Origin: Xylanibacter oryzae DSM 17970
GTDB lineage: Bacteria > Bacteroidota > Bacteroidia > Bacteroidales > Bacteroidaceae
DNA: 64,000 nt
Reading direction: 5' to 3'
NCBI RefSeq assembly: GCF_000585355.1
Contig: NZ_KK073873.1
Coordinates: forward strand, 124,001 to 188,000
The notes under the pieces were generated by a model. That model searched no databases. It worked only from the letters and a program-made list of their open reading frames with translations, and had not been told where the DNA came from. This document shows positions 27,547 to 38,100 of the stretch, piece by piece. Every line of letters begins with the position of its first letter. Positions within the stretch are counted from its first letter, which is position 1. The translations under genes and the position numbers were made by a program.

Positions 27547-30375
27547 ATGAAACATATAAATAAAAATATAATAATAGGAGCGACATTGAGTTGCCTGCCA
27601 TTTACCCTAAATGCGGCAACTAATGCCGATGGCAAAGACTCAATTGATAATCCGAAAGACCAAATGGTTCAAGTGGCCTTTCAGAAAGTCAAAAAGAGCG
27701 AATTGCTTGGTGGAGTCTCTGTTTTAGATTACAAAGAACTGACTAAGAAGAACTATAACACTTATAGTCTTGATAATCTTCAGGGATATATAGATGGTTG
27801 GAATGGATCTACAATGTGGGGGCTTGATGGTTATCTCGTTTTAGTTGATGGGGTGCCTCGTGACGCTAATAATATATTGCCTACAGAAATTGATCAAGTT
27901 ACTTTCTTAAAAGGTGCACAAGCAGTAGTTCTTTATGGTAGCCGTGCTACAAAAGGTGCTATTCTTATCACGACAAAGAAGGGAAATATTGGTGATCTTA
28001 AAATATCAGCTCGTGGTAATGTCGGAATATTTGCAGCAAAGAGTTACCCAAAGTATTTAGGATCAGCACAATATATGTCATTATATAATGAAGCTCGTGC
28101 TAATGACGGACTTACACCATTATATACAGATAATGATATTTATAACTATTCAAGTGGCGAAAATCCTTATCGTTATCCTAATTTGGATTTTTATTCTTCA
28201 GATTATATAAATAAATGTTATACAAGATCTGAAGCTAATATGGAAATAAACGGAGGTAGTAAAATAGCACGTTTCTATGCTAATATCAATTATTATCATC
28301 TTGATGATGTTTTTAATTTTGGTGAGGCTAAAAATAATGGAACAGACAGGTTGAGCATTCGTGGTAATATTGATTTGAACCTGAATGACTATATTTCTGC
28401 TTATATTCATAGTAACGTATCTTTCTATGATGTTAGTACTGCAAACTCCAGCTCTAATTACTGGAGTACAGCTGCAACATTCCGCCCAAATCGTTTAAGC
28501 CCGTTAATCCCAACAAGTTCTATAGATCCTAACTCAGCGGCTTCTTGGATATATATGAATAATAGTCTGAATATTGTTAATGGGAATTTTCTTAGTGGAA
28601 CTACTATAGACCAAACAAATGTTATTGCAGACATGTGTGCAGGTGGCCATGGAAAATACACAAGCAGACAATTCCAGTTTGATGCAGGTTTGAAGTTTGA
28701 TTTAGCTAAAGTTTTGAAAGGATTGTCTTTTGAAACACAATTCGCAATAGATTATGCTACAGCCTACACTACGGCATATAATAATACATATGCTGTATAT
28801 ACTCCTAATTGGAGTAATTACAATGGTTCTGATGTAATATCTAGTCTTACAAAAATTAATAATGATAAAAAATCAGGAACTCAAAATGTAAGTGGAAGTT
28901 CTGATAATCAGACAATAATGTTTTCTAGCCAGTTCAACTATAATACAACTATTAATAAAGTACATAACATAAAAGCAATGTTGATTGGTGCAGGATATCA
29001 GACAAAATTATCAGGCACATACCATAAAACAAGCAATGTTAATCTTGGATTGGAACTTGATTACAATTATGCAGGAAAATATTTTGCACAAATTGGAACC
29101 GCATTAGTTCATTCTGCAAAATTAGCTCCTGGACACCGTGATGCCCTATCTCCATCTGCAACATTGGGTTGGAAACTTAAGAACGAGAATTTCTTAAAGA
29201 ATTCTTCTATTGTTGATGAACTTACGTTAAGCGCATCTCTTAGTGAACTTAATAGTGATACAGATATTCAAAATTACTATTTATACGAAGCAAATTACAC
29301 TCAGGCAGATGGTGCATATTGGAGCTGGGCAGATGGTACTTTAGAAAAATCCACTAATGTAAAAAGAGGTGAGAATCCTGACTTAAGATTTATAAAGCGT
29401 AAAGAATTCTCTGTAAGCATGCAGACTTCATTATTGAATCACTTGATTGAGGCAAAAGCATCATTCTTTACTAATGTTATTGATGGTGGTTTAATACAGC
29501 CTTCAACAATATATCCAAGTTATTTCTCAACATATTATCCAAGTGCGTCTTTTATTCCATACGTTAACTACAATAAAGATAAAAGAACAGGATTTGACTT
29601 TGGAGTAAACTTGAATAAGAAAGTTGGACAAGTTGGCTTATCTTTGGGCGTTACAGGAATGTACTATACATCAAAGGCTACACAACGTGATGAAAATTAT
29701 GCTGATTCTTATCAGAACAGAACTGGTAAACCTCTTGATGGTCTTTGGGGATTAGTTAGCGATGGATTTTATTCTGATGCGGCTGATGTCGCAAAATCGC
29801 CAAAGTCGTCTTATGGTACTTGCAAACCAGGTGACATAAAATACGTAGACCAGAATGGTGATGGAATCATTAATGCCCAAGATCAGGTATATCTTGGCAA
29901 AGGTGGTTGGTATGGTTCTCCATTTACTTTAGGTATCAACTTAACTGCAAAATACAAAGACTTCACATTCTTCGCATTATGTACCGGAAATTATGGTGCT
30001 AAAGCATTTAAGAATAACTCTTATTGGTGGGTATATGGTGACGGAAAATATTCAGAAGCAGTGCTTGGTCGTTGGACAGAAGCAACAGCGTCAACAGCAA
30101 CTTATCCACGCTTAACAACAGGAACAAGCGATAATAACTTCCAAAATTCAACATTCTGGTTGTATTCAACAGATCGCTTTGACTTGGCAAAAGTACAGAT
30201 AACATATGATTTACCTAAAAAATGGTTTGAAAACTTCTTTATAAGTGGTGTTTCTGCTTATGTAAGTGGATCTAATCTATTGACATTCTCAGGAGAACGT
30301 AAAATATTAGAGATGAATGTCGGTAGTGCTCCTCAGTATCGCTTCTATAATTTAGGTGTTAATGTTACATTCTAA
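27547..30375 (+). CDS. xusC: SusC-like TonB-dependent transporter, second pair, without the N-terminal regulatory domain
   Basis: 942 residues from the chosen ATG (the frame also has an ATG at 27535). A signal peptide covers about 1-25. The usual carboxypeptidase-like domain is missing: only about 30 residues lie between the signal peptide and a short GGVSVLDYKELTKKN segment that begins the plug. The plug then runs normally (LVLVDGVPRD, FLKGAQAVVLYGSRATKGAILITTKKG). The barrel is full length and ends in YNLGVNVTF. This shortened N-terminus makes it smaller than XusA by 102 residues. It pairs with the downstream SusD (14 nt away). Confidence 0.88.
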   Translation: MKHINKNIIIGATLSCLPFTLNAATNADGKDSIDNPKDQMVQVAFQKVKKSELLGGVSVLDYKELTKKNYNTYSLDNLQGYIDGWNGSTMWGLDGYLVLVDGVPRDANNILPTEIDQVTFLKGAQAVVLYGSRATKGAILITTKKGNIGDLKISARGNVGIFAAKSYPKYLGSAQYMSLYNEARANDGLTPLYTDNDIYNYSSGENPYRYPNLDFYSSDYINKCYTRSEANMEINGGSKIARFYANINYYHLDDVFNFGEAKNNGTDRLSIRGNIDLNLNDYISAYIHSNVSFYDVSTANSSSNYWSTAATFRPNRLSPLIPTSSIDPNSAASWIYMNNSLNIVNGNFLSGTTIDQTNVIADMCAGGHGKYTSRQFQFDAGLKFDLAKVLKGLSFETQFAIDYATAYTTAYNNTYAVYTPNWSNYNGSDVISSLTKINNDKKSGTQNVSGSSDNQTIMFSSQFNYNTTINKVHNIKAMLIGAGYQTKLSGTYHKTSNVNLGLELDYNYAGKYFAQIGTALVHSAKLAPGHRDALSPSATLGWKLKNENFLKNSSIVDELTLSASLSELNSDTDIQNYYLYEANYTQADGAYWSWADGTLEKSTNVKRGENPDLRFIKRKEFSVSMQTSLLNHLIEAKASFFTNVIDGGLIQPSTIYPSYFSTYYPSASFIPYVNYNKDKRTGFDFGVNLNKKVGQVGLSLGVTGMYYTSKATQRDENYADSYQNRTGKPLDGLWGLVSDGFYSDAADVAKSPKSSYGTCKPGDIKYVDQNGDGIINAQDQVYLGKGGWYGSPFTLGINLTAKYKDFTFFALCTGNYGAKAFKNNSYWWVYGDGKYSEAVLGRWTEATASTATYPRLTTGTSDNNFQNSTFWLYSTDRFDLAKVQITYDLPKKWFENFFISGVSAYVSGSNLLTFSGERKILEMNVGSAPQYRFYNLGVNVTF

Positions 30376-30389
30376 TAAATATTAAAATT

Positions 30390-32213
30390 ATGAAGATCAA
30401 AAATATAATTAAGCTTTTGGCATTCTTGCCCTTGCTTACATCATGTGATGATATATTCACTCCTGCTATAGAAAATATCAGAGGTCTTGATGCAATGTAT
30501 AAAGAACCGTCATATGCTCAAGGAATATTAGCAAATGCATATGTCTTATTGCCTTATTCATCAACTCCAAATAGTGATGTAGCAACTGATGATGCAGTTA
30601 CAAACGATAAAACTAGCGATTATCTTAAAATGGCTACAGGATCATGGGCTGCAAACTCCGATCCTATGTCACAATGGCAAGCACGTAGAAATGCCATTCA
30701 ATATATCAATCTATTCCTGGAGAGAGCAGATAGTGTAAAGTGGGCAAACGATCCAACCATAGCTGCTATGTTTAAAGAGCGTCTTAAAGCTGAGGCTTAT
30801 GGATTGCGTGCGTTGCAAATGTTTTATTTATTGCAAGCCCATGGTGGTTGGGATGATAGCGGTAAACTGTTGGGCGTTCCTATTCTAACTCATTCAGAAA
30901 CTCCTGCATCAGACTTTAATGTAGCAAGAAATTCATTCCAAGATTGTATTGACAGTATAATAGTCGATGCCACTCGTGCAGAATCTCATTTGCCATTAAC
31001 GTATAACGATCTTGCACACGATGCAGATGTTCCAGCCAAATATCAGGCTATGGGTATAACAAAAGCAAGTGACTATAATCGCGTGTTTGGTGCAATCGTT
31101 AGAGGTAGAATGTGTGGTAATATAGCTAATGCAATTATAGCTCAAGCAACACTGTTGGCTGCAAGTCCTGCTTATAATAAAGGTACAACTGTAACATGGG
31201 CAGATGCTGCCGACAGAGCTGCTGTTGTTCTTGACAACATCGGTGGAGTCTCCGGACTGGCTCCAACAGGTTTAACATGGTACAGTAGTGATAATGCTGC
31301 CGAGATTACAGCTGCTCAAACTGATAAAGGTTCTAACCCTAAAGAAATTATTTGGAGAGGAGATATCGGAAGTGGTAATGATTTGGAAACTTCTAACTTC
31401 CCGCCTTCATTGGAGGGCAAGGGTAGAATAAATCCTACTCAGAATCTCGTTGATGCATTCCCTATGGCTAATGGATATCCAATATCAGATAAGACAAACA
31501 GTGGATATAATGCTTCAGACCCATATAGTAATCGTGATCCGAGATTGGCAAAATATATTGTTGTTAATGGAAGTACACAGGGATCAAGTAGTGCTGTAAT
31601 AACAACTGCTACTTATGGCACAAATTATGATGCTAAAGATAAAGAGAGTGGATATTCTACTCGTACAGGATATTATCTTCGTAAACTTTTACGCTCTGAC
31701 TGTAATGTTACTTCTGCATCCCCAACAAAACAGTTACATTACGATTCTCGTATCAGATATACAGAGATCTTCTTAGATTATGCAGAAGCTGCTAATGAGG
31801 CTTGGGGACCTACAGGTAAGGGAACTCATTCTTATAGTGCTTATGATGTTATCAAGGCAATCCGGACTCGTGCAGGTGTTGGTGTAAATAACGGAGACCC
31901 TTATTTGGAGAATATCAAAAACACTTCAAATCAAGATGCAATGCGTGAACTTATTCGTAATGAGCGCCGTCTTGAACTCTGTTTTGAAAACCACCGTTTC
32001 TATGACTTACGTCGTTGGAAGGTTGATCTCGCAAAACTTAATGAAACTGCTAACGGTATGCAGATTGATAAACAAAATGATAATACTATCACTTATACTA
32101 ACGTACCGGTTGAAACAAGGAATTATGAGGATTATATGTATTATGGTCCTATCCCATACAGTGAAACTCTAAAATGGACAAACCTGCAGCAGAATCATGG
32201 TTGGGGAAAATAA
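30390..32213 (+). CDS. xusD: SusD-like surface glycan-binding lipoprotein, second pair
   Basis: 607 residues with a lipoprotein signal (LTSC, Cys at about residue 19). SusD motifs include LKAEAYGLRALQMFYLLQAHGGW (about 130-155), IRYTEIFLDYAEAANEA (about 455) and LIRNERRLELCFENHRFYDLRRW (about 515-537). It partners XusC. The spacing of 14 nt to xusC and 22 nt to the next gene suggests one operon. Confidence 0.92.
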   Translation: MKIKNIIKLLAFLPLLTSCDDIFTPAIENIRGLDAMYKEPSYAQGILANAYVLLPYSSTPNSDVATDDAVTNDKTSDYLKMATGSWAANSDPMSQWQARRNAIQYINLFLERADSVKWANDPTIAAMFKERLKAEAYGLRALQMFYLLQAHGGWDDSGKLLGVPILTHSETPASDFNVARNSFQDCIDSIIVDATRAESHLPLTYNDLAHDADVPAKYQAMGITKASDYNRVFGAIVRGRMCGNIANAIIAQATLLAASPAYNKGTTVTWADAADRAAVVLDNIGGVSGLAPTGLTWYSSDNAAEITAAQTDKGSNPKEIIWRGDIGSGNDLETSNFPPSLEGKGRINPTQNLVDAFPMANGYPISDKTNSGYNASDPYSNRDPRLAKYIVVNGSTQGSSSAVITTATYGTNYDAKDKESGYSTRTGYYLRKLLRSDCNVTSASPTKQLHYDSRIRYTEIFLDYAEAANEAWGPTGKGTHSYSAYDVIKAIRTRAGVGVNNGDPYLENIKNTSNQDAMRELIRNERRLELCFENHRFYDLRRWKVDLAKLNETANGMQIDKQNDNTITYTNVPVETRNYEDYMYYGPIPYSETLKWTNLQQNHGWGK

Positions 32214-32235
32214 CTATTAATTTAATAAAATCATT

Positions 32236-33258
32236 ATGAAAAGAAAATCATTAATACCAGTATTGGCACTTGGCATATTCGTATCTATGTTTCAATCTTG
32301 TGAAAATCAGGATAACGAATTCCCTAATTATGGTCACAGTGCTGTATATTTTGGTTACCAAGATCCTGTTCGTACATTATGTCTTGGTCAAGATGAAAAC
32401 TATAATACGGATTTAGATAATGCCCATCAGTGTGAAATATATGCTGTGTTAAGTGGTATGTATTCTAATAAAGGAACAGTTTCTATTGATGTTACAGTTG
32501 ATAATTCACTTTGTGATAATCTGTATTTATCTGATGGTCAAACACCGGTTAAACCAATGCCATCAACATATTATTCATTATTGGGTAACCAGATCGTTAT
32601 GAATGGTACAATGAATGGCGCTGTTAAGGTTCAATTTACTGATGCCTTTTTTGCAGACCCTAGTTCTATCAAGAATACATATGTGATACCTTTGCGTATG
32701 ACAAAAGTAACAGGTGCAGACTCTATTCTAGTTGGTAAGGCTAAGGTAACATCTCCTCATCCAGTTCTTACTAATTCTAGTGATTGGGATGTACAACCAC
32801 AGAATTATGTATTGTATTGTGTTAAATATATCAACCCATGGGCTGGCACATATTTGCGTAGAGGTGTAGATTTAGTAACAGAAAATGGAGCTACAAGTAC
32901 AATAGTTCGTCATAAAGCTACTGTAGAACAAGATGATTTGTTTAAAATTACAACGAACTCTTTAAAGACAGTGTTATACCCGTTCAGTTCTAGTTGTAAC
33001 CTACTTATTACTTTCACTGACGATAATAAATGTACTGTTACTTCTGCTACAGATGGATATACAGTAACCGGTACAGGAACATTTGTTAAAGATGGAGAGA
33101 AAAAAGCTTGGGGAAACCTAGACAGAGACGCTATCTATTTAGATTATAATGTAACTGCTGCAAGTGGTAAAGTTACAGCTACTAAAGATACTTTAGTAGT
33201 TCGTGACCGCGGAATAACAGGAATGGAACTACTGGCACCGGTATATAAATCAAATTAA
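32236..33258 (+). CDS. xusE: XusE-like surface lipoprotein (putative glycan-binding protein)
   Basis: 340 residues with a lipoprotein signal (QSC, Cys at about residue 22). The first half (about 30-180) resembles the BT_3987/DUF1735-type N-terminal sandwich of Bacteroidetes surface lipoproteins, with IYAVLSGMYSNKGTVSIDVTV and YVIPLRMTKV strands. The C-terminal half (about 190-335) starts NYVLYCVKYINPWAGTYLRRG and is a separate all-beta domain. It stands where XusE stands in xylan clusters, between the second SusD and GH10. I infer it binds xylan at the cell surface; no catalytic motif is visible. The gap to GH10 is 11 nt. Confidence 0.72.
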   Translation: MKRKSLIPVLALGIFVSMFQSCENQDNEFPNYGHSAVYFGYQDPVRTLCLGQDENYNTDLDNAHQCEIYAVLSGMYSNKGTVSIDVTVDNSLCDNLYLSDGQTPVKPMPSTYYSLLGNQIVMNGTMNGAVKVQFTDAFFADPSSIKNTYVIPLRMTKVTGADSILVGKAKVTSPHPVLTNSSDWDVQPQNYVLYCVKYINPWAGTYLRRGVDLVTENGATSTIVRHKATVEQDDLFKITTNSLKTVLYPFSSSCNLLITFTDDNKCTVTSATDGYTVTGTGTFVKDGEKKAWGNLDRDAIYLDYNVTAASGKVTATKDTLVVRDRGITGMELLAPVYKSN

Positions 33259-33269
33259 CCGTTAAACTA

Positions 33270-35024
33270 ATGATTAACATGAAATATTACAATAAATTCT
33301 TACTGGGAGCGATAAGTTTGGTCGCTTTTGCCTCCTGTGCGGATAATAATTCATTAGACTTTACACCAGCTGTCGGTAAATCCGACAGCTTGGTAAAGCT
33401 TAGCTATCTGAATAATTATGATGTACTAAAAAAATATGTAGACCGTACTGCTAATCCTAATTTCAAACTAGGAACTGGTGTTGATGCGAGTGATTTTAGT
33501 AGTAAAGGTACCGTTTATGCATTAACTGTTGGAAACTTTGATGAGATAACAGCGGGTAATGCTATGAAGTATGGTTCTTGCGTAGCCGATAATGGAAATA
33601 TGGACTTCGGGGCTGTTAAAAAATTTGTCTCTACAGCCAAAGATGCAGACGTTTCTATATTTGGCCATACATTAGCATGGCATTCACAACAGAATAACAA
33701 GTATCTGAATAGTCTTGTCCCTAACTCGGAAAGATATATGCATATAACGACTACTTCTGTTGGAACTAAGCCTAATCCGTGGGATTGGGGCATAACTTAT
33801 AATCTTGATTCTCCATTGGAAGTTGGAAAAAGCTATACATTAAGTCTTAGCGCAAAATCATCGCCGGGAACTACAGTGTGGTTTTGGCCTTCTTGTTCTG
33901 CTGGTACAATGTATTTAAATCCACAATTTTCAGTAGGTACAAAATGGGGCGTATATAGTATCACATTTACACCTGATAAACCAATTGATAAGTTATCTTA
34001 TGAATTTGGACAATTAAATGGAAGTCTGTATCTTGATAATATATCACTTACTAAAGATGGCAGTAGTACTAATCTTATAGTAAATCCTAATTTTGATAAT
34101 AATGATATTTCCCGTTATAGTAAGCCAAGTTATTTAAACTTTACTTATGCCATAGATGGTGTGATACCAACAAAAATTCTTACAGATCAAGAGAAAAAAG
34201 ATACTATTACTTGGGCCATGGGTAACTGGATACAAGGCATGATGAATGCTTGTAAAGGATATGTTAAAGCTTGGGATGTTGTCAATGAGCCATTATCAGG
34301 TGTAGATAAAGATGGTGACGGTTTCTATGATTTACAGTCTGCTACACGTGGCACTGTTTCTGATAATGATGCTAGTGCAAACTTCTACTGGCAGGATTAT
34401 ATGGGCGATTTAGACTATGTGCGTACAGCTGTAGCTGATGCTCGTAAGTATTTTGTAGAATCTGGTGGAAACGCTTCTGACTTAAAGTTATTTATTAATG
34501 ATTATAATCTGGAAACATTTTGGGATCACAATCAAAAATTGATAAGTCTTATTAGTTGGATTGGCAAATGGGAAGCTGATGGCACGACTAAAATAGATGG
34601 TATTGGAACTCAGATGCATGTATCTTATAATGAGGATCCGATTAAGCAGAAAAGTCAGGAAGATGCTATTGTAAATATGTTTAAGATTATGGCTGCTACT
34701 AAGAAGCTAGTTCGTATATCAGAACTTGATATGGGTATCCTTGATGCTAATGGAAATAAGGTTCTTACACCTAATGTTACAGATGCACAGATGAAAGAAC
34801 AAGCTGCATTTTATCAGTTTATAGTTAAAGCATATTTTGATAATGTACCGGCAGCTCAACGTTACGGTATTGCACAATGGGCTCAAACAGATAGCCCATC
34901 TACTACAGGAGCTTGGCGTGCTAATGAACCAATTGGTTTATGGAATGGCAAATACGATCGTAAGCGTGCCTATGCAGGCTTTGCTGACGGTTTAGCAGGA
35001 AAAGTCGTTTATCCAGCGGAATAA
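33270..35024 (+). CDS. xyn10A: GH10 endo-1,4-beta-xylanase with inserted CBM-like module
   Basis: 584 residues, probably a surface lipoprotein (VAFASCADNN, Cys at about residue 23). The GH10 barrel is split: the first part ends with FGHTLAWHSQQNNKYL (about 138-150). A CBM4/22-like beta-sandwich fills about 155-280, and the barrel resumes at YAIDGVIPTKIL. Catalytic acid/base Glu340 is in WDVVNEPLSG and nucleophile Glu485 in ISELDMGI. The insert looks like one module built from parts of two: it opens mid-domain and ends on a domain-start motif (NLIVNPNFDNND, residue 268 on). A cell-surface endo-xylanase that supplies oligosaccharides to XusA-D. ATG codons at 33270 and 33279 are both possible. 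Confidence 0.93.
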   Translation: MINMKYYNKFLLGAISLVAFASCADNNSLDFTPAVGKSDSLVKLSYLNNYDVLKKYVDRTANPNFKLGTGVDASDFSSKGTVYALTVGNFDEITAGNAMKYGSCVADNGNMDFGAVKKFVSTAKDADVSIFGHTLAWHSQQNNKYLNSLVPNSERYMHITTTSVGTKPNPWDWGITYNLDSPLEVGKSYTLSLSAKSSPGTTVWFWPSCSAGTMYLNPQFSVGTKWGVYSITFTPDKPIDKLSYEFGQLNGSLYLDNISLTKDGSSTNLIVNPNFDNNDISRYSKPSYLNFTYAIDGVIPTKILTDQEKKDTITWAMGNWIQGMMNACKGYVKAWDVVNEPLSGVDKDGDGFYDLQSATRGTVSDNDASANFYWQDYMGDLDYVRTAVADARKYFVESGGNASDLKLFINDYNLETFWDHNQKLISLISWIGKWEADGTTKIDGIGTQMHVSYNEDPIKQKSQEDAIVNMFKIMAATKKLVRISELDMGILDANGNKVLTPNVTDAQMKEQAAFYQFIVKAYFDNVPAAQRYGIAQWAQTDSPSTTGAWRANEPIGLWNGKYDRKRAYAGFADGLAGKVVYPAE

Positions 35025-35055
35025 ACAGCACTTTATAATGAAATAGTTATACGAT

Positions 35056-35093
35056 AATAAGGGGGAGTCTGTGAAGTCTTCCCCTTATTTTTT
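35056..35093 (+). terminator. Intrinsic terminator inside the xus unit
   Basis: AATAAGGGG (35056-35064) pairs with CCCCTTATT (35081-35089), followed by T6. It lies between GH10 and the GH5-GH43 gene, and no promoter fits in the 12 nt left before the next ATG. The downstream gene must be read by partial read-through. Confidence 0.85.
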
Positions 35094-35105
35094 AAATTTA
35101 AAATT

Positions 35106-38100
35106 ATGAGAAATAAATTATTAAAATACCTTTTATACACAATATTCCTTTTTGCTCCTTTGTCAGTGTGCGCCTGGATAGGTATGCCTATACCACGTCT
35201 GCACGTTGATGGGCGCTATTTCAAAGATAATCAGGGAAATATAGTCAATCTGCATGGTTTTGCACAGACATATAGTCCATGGTTTAACGAGAAAGGAACT
35301 AAATGGAATAATTATGATGTTGATGGATGTTTAAGTTATAACCAAGGGCTGATAGACAAAATTCTTGCAGCTGGATGGGATGTTAATTTTATCCGTCTTC
35401 ATATGGACCCATATTGGTCAAATACTCCTGGAATGCAGACAAAAGGTGAAAGCGATATATCTGCTTTCAGTTATGATAGGTTTACAAAATACTTTCAAAG
35501 TGTATTTTTGCCTATGGCTAAATATGCAATAAGTAAAGGGCTATATGTTATAATGCGTCCTCCGGGAGTCTGTCCTGACTCAATATCCGTTGGTGATGAT
35601 TATCAAAAATATTTGATAAAGGTCTGGAATTATGTTTCGGCTGATCCGTACATAAAAAATAATCCAAATATTATGTTTGAACTTGCAAACGAACCCGTTA
35701 AGATATGTGGTAAAGATGGTTCAACGGCAGGATTTAAAGAACTTAAGGACTATTTTCAAAGCATAACAAATACGATTAGAAGTAATTGTAATAACATTGT
35801 CTTAATACCGGGACTGGCTTATCAGGCTAACTATGAAGGATTTGCTGAGTATCCTATAGAAGGATCAAATATCGGTTATGCCGTGCATTGTTATCCCGGA
35901 TGGTACAATAGCGGTTCTGAAGATACTCCTAACGTAAATTATGCTAATTTCAAAGCCGGTTGGGATAAACAGATAACACCTGTTTCAAATTTTGCACCTA
36001 TAGTAGTCACAGAGATGGATTGGGCACCGAAATCATATGAATCGTCTTGGGGTAAAGGTGTTACAGGTACCGCTGGAGGGAATGGTTTTGGAGCTAATTT
36101 TAAAAAAATAGCAGATGATTCAGGTAATGTTAGTTGGCTTATTTTTACCTCAGCAGAGTTAATGGCTAATTTTAAAGATGATCCAGGTAATGGAAATACT
36201 TTCTTAACAGATCCAGAAGCATGCCCTTGGCCTACTTATCATTGGTATAAAGATTATGCAAAAGCAAACTATCCACATAAAGATTTTACTTATCAGTCTT
36301 CTGCGGATAATGGAGATGGCACATTCACAAATCCGGTAATACAAGCTGATTTTCCTGATCCGGATGTAGTAAAAGTAGGCGACACTTATTATATGGTTAC
36401 AACTACTATGCATAATTTTCCCGGCTGTACGTTACTTAAATCAAACGATTTGGTAAATTGGAGCTATTGTAGCAACCCATTAACAAAAATGTCTTCGAAT
36501 CCGGAATATAATCTGGAGGATGGTAAAAATATCTATTCAAAGGGTTCTTGGGCTAATAGTCTTATGTATAAGAACGGAAAATTTTACATAATGTTTAATG
36601 CCTTTGGCAAAGGTGATGACGCTGGAGGCTATTTGTTGTCAGCAACTGATCCTGAAGGTTCATGGACAATGACACGACTATCCCAAGGCTATTATGATCC
36701 GGGCATGTTACTTGATGAAGATGGAAAAGTCTATGTAGTATGTGGAAATACAAACCTGAAAGTAGTACAGTTAGATGATAACTTCTCATCTGTGAAGGAG
36801 GTTAATGTTGATGGTGGATTTGATGGCTTGGAAGGTAGCCACTTCTTTAAGAAAGACGGTTATTACTATATCTATTCAACTTGTTGTGCATGGCCGGCAA
36901 CTCAGTGGTGTTTCCGTTCTAAAAATGTATTTGGACCATATGAAAAAAAGGAAGTCTTTGATTGTGACGATATTCATCAGGGAGCTATGATACAAACGCA
37001 AAGTGGCGAATGGTGGACAATGCTAATGAAAGACTGTGGCTCTTTTGGGCGTATGCCATACCTTGAACCTGTAAAGTGGGTAGATGATTGGCCTGTAATA
37101 GGTAATAATGGTACAGATGCCGGTACATATAATAAGCCAAATGTAGGCAAAGACTATGATAAAACATATTTGCCAACTAATGATAATTTCAGAAATTATA
37201 TATTAGGAAATCAGTGGCAGTGGAATCATAATCCAGATAACTCAAAATGGTCGCTATTAGATAAACCCGGTAGGCTAAGGTTATATACATCAGGTGTAAC
37301 AGATTCATTGCAAAAAGCTCGTAATACACTTACTCAACGCATTATGGGTTACCATGACAAGACCGTACCTTCGTATGGTACGATACGTATGGATATCAGT
37401 AAAATGCAAGATGGTGATATGGCCGGTGTAGCAGTATTCCAAAATCCTTATGCATATATTGCTGTTAATAAGTCTGGCAATGCCTTGAACCTTGTGCAGA
37501 CCAATACAGAAGACAATAAGAAATATAACACTGCTATTAGTTGCGATTCTATAATATACTTGCGGGCAATAGCTGATATTGCTACATCAAAAGCCTCATT
37601 CTATTATAGTCTGGATAACGTCACGTATACAAAATTTGGTCAAGATCTCGATATGAAATATGACTTGTCTGTATTTGTTGGTAATCGTTTTTGTATATTT
37701 AATTATGCTACTAAAGCAGAAGGTGGATATGTAGATGTAGATTGGTTCTCTACAGAACGAGACTTTTCGGAAGATCAGTATTATGATAACTCATTTGTGC
37801 CATATTCTAGTGATTATCTTACCGTTTCGTCAATATCAGCAAATAAAAGTTCTTTTACACTTTTACCTAGCTCTTCTCAGTCATTTACCCTTACGGCTAC
37901 GTATAAAGACGGGCATACTGCCGATGTAAGTTCTGAAGCAAAATATACATTCTCAGATAATAACATAGTAAAAGTCGTAAACGGCAGACTTGTTCCACTT
38001 GGGGAAGGTACAACAAAGATGACTGCTAATTACGAAGATAAGGTCGGGAATAGTATATCTGTAGATTTAAATGTTTATGTATCAATGTTTCCGCTTACTT

